In this document: positions 1 through 3,737 of the stretch, one piece after another | Layout: each line of letters starts with the position of its first letter | Numbering within the stretch: position 1 is the stretch's first letter | From: an uncultured Alistipes sp. | GTDB taxonomy: Bacteria > Bacteroidota > Bacteroidia > Bacteroidales > Rikenellaceae | Reading direction: 5' to 3' | Assembly: GCA_937895825.1 (NCBI GenBank) | Contig: CALBKP010000090.1 | Span: forward strand, 1 to 36,520 | DNA: 36,520 bases | Notes under the pieces: generated by a model | What the model was told of the DNA's origin: nothing | Databases searched by the model: none | What the model saw: the letters and a program-made list of their open reading frames with translations, nothing else | Translations under genes and position numbers: made by a program

Positions 1-277
1 ACAGCACACCGCACGACGAAGCGTCGAACTGATACTCGCTACGGTTGTAGCCAATGCGGTCGATCACGCGGCGTGCCACGCCCTGAATGTCGACATATCC
101 CTCCGAGCGTACCTCGCCCGAAACTACCACAAGACCTGTTGTGCAGAGCGTCTCGCAGGCGACCTTAGAGTTGAGGTCGTGACGAAGGAACTCGTCGAGG
201 ATAGCGTCCGATATCTGGTCGGCTACCTTGTCGGGATGACCCTCCGACACCGACTCTGATGTAAATAAAAATGCCAT
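1..277 (-). CDS. metK: S-adenosylmethionine synthetase, N-terminal part (runs off the window)
   Basis: Makes S-adenosylmethionine from methionine and ATP in the cytoplasm. The first 92 codons are visible on the minus strand. The N-terminus MAFLFTSESVSEGHPDKVAD is the family signature: the GHPDK histidine and aspartate bind ATP/Mg. It continues with DQISDAILDEFL, then ACETLCTTGLVVVSGEV and VDIQGVARRVIDRIGY, all hallmark MetK segments in the usual order. The ATG at 277 gives the canonical start. The 3' part lies beyond position 1. The roughly 210-base leader carries a SAM-II riboswitch match, so feedback control by its own product is likely. Identity is certain; regulation is inferred from the leader. 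Confidence 0.98.
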   Translation of the reverse strand, partial: MAFLFTSESVSEGHPDKVADQISDAILDEFLRHDLNSKVACETLCTTGLVVVSGEVRSEGYVDIQGVARRVIDRIGYNRSEYQFDASSCGVL

Positions 278-373
278 AATATATACTTTTTAAATTTAAT
301 AAACCTCTCAAGCGCTACCCAACAAACGCGGGCATCACTCAACAAATTATGGCCGAAAGGAGATGATTGCGAT

Positions 374-397
374 AAAAAGGCAGCCTCTTGCGGGGCT
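374..397 (-). terminator. Possible attenuator hairpin between riboswitch and metK
   Basis: On the minus strand AGCC (from 397) pairs with GGCT (to 382). The inner C-G pair closes a GCAA tetraloop, with one C-A mismatch, and GCC plus TTTTT (plus 374-378) follow. It is short for an intrinsic terminator, but its position between aptamer and metK makes an attenuation role worth considering. Weak evidence. Confidence 0.35.
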
Positions 398-427
398 CGA
401 GATACGCGACGACGACGTGCCGCGCAA

Positions 428-478
428 CTTTTTAGCACTTTTTTATTGTGGTTGCAATCAGTCCAAATCCTTCCACAT
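428..478 (-). promoter_or_regulatory. SAM-II riboswitch aptamer in the metK leader
   Basis: Read on the minus strand, TGTGG (plus 473-477) pairs with CCACA (plus 447-451) to form P1. The loop contains GATTT then GATTGCAA. P1 is followed by ATAAA, a few bases, and GCTAAAAAG (plus 428-436). These are the conserved SAM-II blocks in their known order: P1, GATTT, ATTGCAA, P1', ATAAA, then GCTAAAAAG forming the pseudoknot. The aptamer starts within about 10 bases of the predicted transcription start and lies upstream of a SAM synthetase gene, the expected target. The gap of about 150 bases to the start codon is longer than usual for SAM-II elements that occlude the ribosome site directly. The match is from memory of the consensus; no covariance search was run. 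Confidence 0.85.
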
Positions 479-491
479 TTGTTTTCGGCTG

Positions 492-521
492 CAAAGGTAG
501 CAATTTTTCGTTATACGCAAA
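492..521 (-). promoter_or_regulatory. metK promoter (Bacteroidota type)
   Basis: On the minus strand, TTTG (plus 518-521), an 18-base spacer and TACCTTTG (plus 492-499) match the Bacteroidota -33/-7 pair. Transcription would start near 485 and leave a leader of about 205 bases before metK, unusually long for this phylum and just long enough to contain the riboswitch at 428-478. Confidence 0.75.
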
Positions 522-603
522 CATGAGCGACAAATTATTTTCTTATCGCGCTATAAGCATGTCTTATGCTTAGATATTAGTACATATAATATCAGTCAAG
601 CGC

Positions 604-635
604 AAGCGGAACACCTATCGAAACTACTAACGTTC
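604..635 (+). repeat. Dispersed repeat, copy R0 (partial)
   Basis: The block AGCGGAACACCT and, after five bases, AAACTACTAACGTTC match the right half of the copies at 1562-1640 and 2639-2715. The left half, including the CAGAAACAAATTCTG hairpin, is missing. It lies just upstream of the inverted repeat that precedes the four-helix-bundle gene. Confidence 0.7.
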
Positions 636-690
636 TTTAAGGTTTGCGCAGAGCAAGAGGGGGGCGATGGTGATGCCGCAGGCATCGGGT

Positions 691-807
691 TGTGGAGATT
701 AATGAGATTAGGGAGTTTAATGAGATTAGTGTTTTATACCTACACTTCCCAAATTCCTTAGATTCTCTACACTCTCTAAATTCCCTAAACTTATTAGATT
801 CTCCACA
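691..807. repeat. Long imperfect inverted repeat built of 9-base units, 5' of the four-helix-bundle gene
   Basis: TGTGGAG at 691-697 is the exact inverse of CTCCACA at 801-807. Inward, the left arm is a tandem of GAGATTAAT/GAGATTAGG-like 9-mers and the right arm is the inverse tandem (CTCTAAATT, CCCTAAACT). About 35 bases pair on each side with few mismatches, giving a long hairpin. Just upstream, GATGCC-GCA-GGCATC (672-686) is a further perfect stem-loop. Open reading frames across the arms are artefacts of the repeat: the real gene has its own promoter at 825-855. Confidence 0.8.
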
Positions 808-824
808 AATACATCCATTTAGTC

Positions 825-855
825 TTGTGTTAATAGCCGATATTCATTACCTTTG
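825..855 (+). promoter_or_regulatory. Promoter of the four-helix-bundle gene
   Basis: TTG (825-827), a 20-base spacer and TACCTTTG (848-855) form a good Bacteroidota promoter. Transcription would begin around 862, only about 10 bases before the ATG at 872, so the upstream in-frame extension through the inverted repeat cannot be part of this mRNA. Confidence 0.75.
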
Positions 856-871
856 TATAAAATGTAAACTT

Positions 872-1423
872 ATGAACGATATACCTCTAATCAAGCAACA
901 AGGAGATCATCGCAATCTCATTAGCTATCGCAAGGCTGAACTAATATACGATATAACATATTACTTTGCTCACGCGGCTTTCGAGAGGAGCGACCGTACC
1001 ATAGACCAAATGGTGCAGGCAGCACGCTCGGGAAAACAGAATATTGTTGAGGGTAATGCTGATGTCGAGACCTCTATCGAGATGGGTATAAAGCTTATAA
1101 ATGTGGCAAAGGCGAGCTTCAAGGAGTTGTTGGCTGATTATGAGGACTATTTAAGGGTTAATAACCATGAGCAGTGGAGTGAAACATCTGAACAATATAT
1201 GGCTATGCGTCAGCTTGGTAGGGATGGCACAAATTTATATATCCTCGAAATAGTTAAATCGAGACCTCTGCATATTGTAGCAAATATGGCTATTATATTG
1301 ATTAAGCAAGAAGATTATCTGCTGTATCGATTTCTGGAGTCGCTATCAAAGCGTTTTATTCAGGAGGGTGGTTTTCGCGAGAAAATGCATAGGATGCGAG
1401 TAGATCAGCGAGCGAAAAAATGA
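872..1423 (+). CDS. Four helix bundle protein (23S rRNA intervening-sequence protein / S23 type)
   Basis: 183 residues, mostly helical with no signal peptide. ISYRKAELIYDITYYFAHAAF..RTIDQMVQAARSGKQNIVEG is the family's first two helices; RSGKQNIVEG is the recognisable turn. LLADYEDYLRVNN, then ILIKQEDYLLYRFLESLSKRF near the C-terminus, resemble the longer Bacteroidota subgroup with a suffix domain. These proteins were first found in 23S rRNA intervening sequences and are related in fold to Avd of diversity-generating retroelements; their cellular role is unknown. The ATG at 872 is chosen because a promoter at 825-855 lies between it and the in-frame GTG at 692. The gene sits between two long inverted repeats (691-807 and 1434-1524), suggesting a small mobile or nucleic-acid-associated unit. 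No reverse transcriptase or template repeat is visible nearby. Confidence 0.88.
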   Translation: MNDIPLIKQQGDHRNLISYRKAELIYDITYYFAHAAFERSDRTIDQMVQAARSGKQNIVEGNADVETSIEMGIKLINVAKASFKELLADYEDYLRVNNHEQWSETSEQYMAMRQLGRDGTNLYILEIVKSRPLHIVANMAIILIKQEDYLLYRFLESLSKRFIQEGGFREKMHRMRVDQRAKK

Positions 1424-1433
1424 CAGCAGAGTA

Positions 1434-1524
1434 GGTGGGAGAGATTAGGGAGATTAATGAGATTAGAGTTTTATCCCTAAATTCCTTAGACTCCTTAGAA
1501 TTCCCTAAGTTCTCTACACACCCT
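1434..1524. repeat. Long imperfect inverted repeat 3' of the four-helix-bundle gene
   Basis: The left arm has tandem GAGATTAGG/GAGATTAAT/GAGATTAGA units. The right arm is the inverse (CCTTAGACT, CCCTAAGTT, CTCTACACACC). With small bulges the arms pair over roughly 40 bases each around a TTTTATCC-type loop. It is a diverged relative of the 691-807 element, so the gene is bracketed by two copies of the same kind of structure. Confidence 0.8.
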
Positions 1525-1533
1525 AAAAAAGAA

Positions 1534-1640
1534 CGAGCGGGAGTCTCGCGACTGCCGCTCGCCTTCCAGAAACAAATTCTGTAAAACAATATCTGTGGAG
1601 CGCAGCGGAACACCTTTAATAAACTACTAACGTGCGCAAG
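1534..1640. repeat. Dispersed structured repeat, copy R1 (complete)
   Basis: The left end is a hairpin: CGAGCGG (1534-1540) pairs with CCGCTCG (1555-1561), then a mismatch, then AGTC/GACT around a four-base loop. On the minus strand the loop is GCGA (GNRA) and the stem is followed by TTCTTTTTT, i.e. it looks like an intrinsic terminator for minus-strand transcription. Next comes CAGAAACAAATTCTG, a second short hairpin, then AGCGGAACACCT and AAACTACTAACG, shared with the other copies. It fills the space between the four-helix-bundle unit and the Fic gene's promoter. Confidence 0.75.
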
Positions 1641-1676
1641 AGTGAAAATAGAAAAGCACTAAATCTATTCGGTTAA

Positions 1677-1708
1677 TTTGCCGTTATCGGCAAAAATTAC
1701 TATATTTG
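1677..1708 (+). promoter_or_regulatory. Promoter of the Fic gene with overlapping palindromic operator
   Basis: TTTG (1677-1680), a 20-base spacer and TATATTTG (1701-1708) form the promoter. The perfect palindrome TTTGCCGTTATCGGCAAA (1677-1694) starts at the -33 element and covers most of the spacer. A half-site GCCGATA recurs about 24 bases downstream of the -7 box (near 1732). Such placement is typical of a repressor site. The encoded protein has an N-terminal helix-turn-helix, so autorepression is an attractive inference. Confidence 0.7.
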
Positions 1709-1748
1709 CACAGAAAATCGGTCTAAAACTTGCCGATAGTCGTAGCGT

Positions 1749-2636
1749 ATGAAGTATATTTCAGTTGCAGAATTTGCCACCAAGTATGGCATTTCGGAGC
1801 GCACAGCGCGTAATTATTGCTCTCTTGGAAAGATTGAGGGCGCGACCCTCGTGGGTAAGACTTGGAGTATTCCTGCCGATGCGGAGCTTCCTGGTAGAAA
1901 ACCTCGTCGGCGCAAGGCGATGCCATTGCTCGTTGTTCTGCGCCAAGAGAAGGAGGCAAGGCTCAAAGGTGGCATCTACCACAAGACACAAATCGACCTC
2001 ACCTACAACTCCAACCATATCGAGGGCAGTCGCTTAACGCACGACCAGACGCGCTATATCTTTGAGACCAATACTATCGGCATCGAGGGTGAGAGTGTGC
2101 GTGTAGATGATATCATCGAGACGACAAATCACTTCCGTTGCATCGACCTTATCATTGACCGAGCAGAGGAGAAGCTGACCGAGAGTCTTATCAAGGAGTT
2201 GCACCTAATACTCAAATCTGGCATATCGGATAGTCGTAAGGATTGGTTTACAGTTGGCGACTACAAACGCCTGCCCAATGAGGTGGGTGGCAACGAGACC
2301 ACCGCACCCGAAGATGTTCATCGCCAGATAAAGGCGCTACTCAAAGAGTATAACAGTAAGAAGCAAAAGTCGTTTGAGGATATTATCGACCTACACCAGC
2401 GTTTCGAGGCGATACACCCATTCCAGGATGGCAATGGTCGTGTTGGTCGTCTTGTGATGTTCAAGGAGTGTCTGGCAAATGGCTATGTGCCATTCATAAT
2501 TACAGAGGAGCTCAAAATGTTCTATTATCGCGGTTTGCGTGAGTGGAATAGTGTCCGAGGATATCTTCTCGACACTTGCCTAACGGCACAAGACAACTAC
2601 AAAGCGGTACTCGACTATTTTAAGGTGAGGTACTAA
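1749..2636 (+). CDS. Fic family protein with N-terminal helix-turn-helix (class II, self-inhibited)
   Basis: 295 residues. Residues 1-45 (SVAEFATKYGISERTARNY..GKIEGATLVGKTWSIP) look like a MerR/excisionase-type helix-turn-helix. A basic linker PGRKPRRRK follows. SNHIEGS (88-94) fits the Fic inhibitory helix (S/T)xxxE(G/N), here before the catalytic core, hence class II. HPFQDGNGRVGR (223-234) is the complete catalytic motif HPFx(D/E)GNGRxxR with the catalytic histidine. Fic enzymes usually transfer AMP to hydroxyl side chains of target proteins; the target cannot be told from sequence. The promoter carries a strong palindrome that the HTH may bind. The gene is followed two bases after its stop by repeat R2. 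A toxin, stress or regulatory role are all possible. Confidence 0.93.
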   Translation: MKYISVAEFATKYGISERTARNYCSLGKIEGATLVGKTWSIPADAELPGRKPRRRKAMPLLVVLRQEKEARLKGGIYHKTQIDLTYNSNHIEGSRLTHDQTRYIFETNTIGIEGESVRVDDIIETTNHFRCIDLIIDRAEEKLTESLIKELHLILKSGISDSRKDWFTVGDYKRLPNEVGGNETTAPEDVHRQIKALLKEYNSKKQKSFEDIIDLHQRFEAIHPFQDGNGRVGRLVMFKECLANGYVPFIITEELKMFYYRGLREWNSVRGYLLDTCLTAQDNYKAVLDYFKVRY

Positions 2637-2638
2637 CT

Positions 2639-2715
2639 ACCTTCCAGAAACAAATTCTGTATATACTATTTTGTGAAGCAAAGCGGAACACCTTTTATAA
2701 ACTACTAACGTTCGC
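2639..2715. repeat. Dispersed repeat, copy R2
   Basis: Begins two bases after the Fic stop with CCTTCCAGAAACAAATTCTG, identical over its first 22 bases to R1 at 1562-1583. After a diverged stretch it rejoins with AGCGGAACACCTTT and ATAAACTACTAACGT. It lacks the GC-rich hairpin that opens R1 and R3. Confidence 0.8.
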
Positions 2716-2738
2716 AGCAGGCGAGAGGTGACCGCAGG

Positions 2739-2860
2739 GTGTTGTGTGGCGCAACATCGTAGATGTGTGGCTGATTTGGCAACAAGTCAGCCATATTTAT
2801 ATGAGGTGCTTGTTGACAAAGCAGACACGATGGATGCATAGCATCCGCGCCACACAATAC
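2739..2860 (+). ncRNA. Compact multi-branched structured element, candidate noncoding RNA
   Basis: A 14-pair closing stem (2739-2752 with 2847-2860, one G-T wobble) encloses four local hairpins in series. They are ACATC-GTA-GATGT (2754-2766); an 11-pair arm 2768-2778/2783-2793 capped by GCAA, a GNRA tetraloop; TGCTTG...CAAAGCA (2807-2823, one bulge); and GGATGC-ATA-GCATCC (2832-2846), which abuts the closing stem. CAACAAG (2780-2786) is also exactly complementary to CTTGTTG (2809-2815), offering a tertiary or alternative pairing. The GNRA loop exists only on the plus strand. There is no open reading frame. I do not recognise it as a known RNA family. A small terminal-inverted-repeat element (MITE) is the alternative, since the closing stem could be TIRs. 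Confidence 0.55.
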
Positions 2861-2898
2861 ACAAGACAAGTCGCCCGAGCCGCCACCGAATCGTCATA

Positions 2899-2990
2899 GT
2901 TTTACAGAATATAAACAAAAGAAATAGGCGGGAGTTTCACAACTGCCGCCTATTCTCCAGAAACAAATTCTGTAAAACTACTAACCCAAA
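2899..2990. repeat. Dispersed structured repeat, copy R3, with a 12-base inverted repeat around it
   Basis: AATAGGCGG (2923-2931) pairs with CCGCCTATT (2946-2954), then a mismatch, then AGTT/AACT. This is the same architecture as R1 with base-pair changes on both sides. On the minus strand the loop is GTGA (GNRA) and TTTCTTTTG follows. The CAGAAACAAATTCTG hairpin and AAACTACTAAC come next; the middle block of R1/R2 is deleted. In addition, GTTTTACAGAAT (2899-2910) is the exact inverse of ATTCTGTAAAAC (2967-2978), which competes with the small hairpin. Confidence 0.75.
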
Positions 2991-3013
2991 CTTAAATAAA
3001 TGAAGAAACCTAA

Positions 3014-3064
3014 CTACGTTGTCTCGTTGCCAACGTAGCTGTACGAGTAATGTACAATACTCGT
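3014..3064. repeat. Pair of adjacent stem-loops
   Basis: CTACGTTG (3014-3021) pairs with CAACGTAG (3031-3038), and ACGAGTA (3043-3049) pairs with TACTCGT (3058-3064). Neither is followed by a T-tract on the plus strand. The loop motif CTCGTTGCCAACGTA (3023-3037) recurs with one change in the leader at 3495-3509. Confidence 0.6.
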
Positions 3065-3397
3065 GCCAAAATAACGGCTGCCACACTCCGTTTATTGCTT
3101 GCTGCGCTCCCTTTTTCCCCTTTTAAGGGATATTTGCGCCATTTAGGATATTTTTGCGCGCACAACGCAATCAATCTTACCTATAATGCAATCAATCGTG
3201 CCACGACCCAGTAACCTTCTGCGCACAGCACCTCGCCCGCAAAAGAAATACGTAATCCATAGTCGTAAATATGTCGCTGTTTTATGATGTACTTATGCAA
3301 ATCTATATCCTCCGTACAATCTGAATACTAAAATCTTAAATAGGGTCTTGTCGCTAACTCTGGCAGCGATTTAAAAATTTTATGACACTTTTTCTTG
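3065..3397. other. Noncoding stretch, no gene recognised
   Basis: No open reading frame with coding character on either strand. Small features only: a self-complementary CCCTTTTAAGGG near 3120, two near-copies of GGATATTT(TT)GCGC close to 3130-3160, and GCAATCAATC twice (near 3167 and 3189). It becomes AT-rich toward the promoter at 3398. Confidence 0.5.
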
Positions 3398-3429
3398 TTT
3401 GTTTGGTCATTTTTTTTTTCGTATATTTG
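3398..3429 (+). promoter_or_regulatory. Promoter of the small-peptide/LRR lipoprotein unit
   Basis: TTTG (3398-3401), a 20-base spacer that includes a run of T, and TATATTTG (3422-3429). Transcription near 3436 gives a leader of about 128 bases before the first ATG at 3564. Confidence 0.7.
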
Positions 3430-3491
3430 CTAATAATTATTTCATCGTATAACCTATATGACAACGCGCCAAGTAGATTATAAACATTTTG

Positions 3492-3517
3492 TAGCTCGTT
3501 ACCAACGTATCGAGCTA
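3492..3517 (+). promoter_or_regulatory. Leader stem-loop with CTCGTTACCAACGTA motif
   Basis: TAGCTCG (3492-3498) pairs with CGAGCTA (3511-3517) around a 12-base loop inside the 5' leader. CTCGTTACCAACGTA (3495-3509) nearly repeats the motif at 3023-3037; its core CGTT..CAACG is itself self-complementary. It could be a protein or RNA control site; nothing proves it. Confidence 0.4.
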
Positions 3518-3563
3518 TGGCTCATTGTAGCTATATATTACTAACCTATAAAACATTAAGCTT

Positions 3564-3713
3564 ATGAAGACGACAGATTTATTGTACTACGAAACTCCAC
3601 TATTGGAGGTCGTAGAGGTGGACGTGGAGCAGGGCTTTGCAGTTTCGGAGAATGATCCCAGCTATGGCGATCCATTCTATGATGGTTTTGAATCAGAAGA
3701 GGAGTTGTGGTAG
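3564..3713 (+). CDS. Small acidic peptide preceding the LRR lipoprotein
   Basis: 49 residues: begins MKTTDLLYYETPLLEVVEVD, then VEQGFAVSEND, and ends in acidic residues and a final LW. No signal peptide, no membrane segment. It ends 24 bases before the next gene and shares its transcript. A second peptide at 34173-34307 has the same plan: MKT, YE(T/S)P, a hydrophobic/acidic stretch, VE(Q/N)GF(A/S), an acidic tail and a terminal W. It also precedes a fimbrillin-like/LRR lipoprotein, so this is a real conserved gene. Function unknown. Options include a leader peptide, a RiPP-like precursor or a small chaperone/regulator. Confidence 0.8.
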   Translation: MKTTDLLYYETPLLEVVEVDVEQGFAVSENDPSYGDPFYDGFESEEELW

Positions 3714-3737
3714 TGTCTAACTTAAAAAATTACGAAG

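Noticed and set aside
223..438. 71-codon minus-strand frame in the metK leader (possible upstream ORF)
   Set aside because: Starts with GTG inside the SAM-II match and overlaps the metK start out of frame; composition does not look coding and no promoter or ribosome site singles it out.
692..871. 60-residue N-terminal extension of the four-helix-bundle protein, rich in NSL repeats
   Set aside because: It translates the inverted 9-base repeats, and a clear promoter (825-855) lies within it; the ATG at 872 is the supported start.
691..1524. Diversity-generating retroelement suggested by the Avd-like fold
   Set aside because: No reverse transcriptase and no template/variable repeat pair with adenine-specific differences found in the window.
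604..2990. Integron attC-like reading of the dispersed repeats
   Set aside because: The AAACTACTAACGTT junction does not fit the RYYYAAC / GTTRRRY core sites, and no integrase gene is present.
2981..2995. CTAACCCAAACTTAA shared exactly with the minus strand at 32607-32621 just after the second LRR gene
   Set aside because: One exact 15-base match between strands is about what chance gives in 36.5 kb, and it does not extend; not evidence of recombination by itself.
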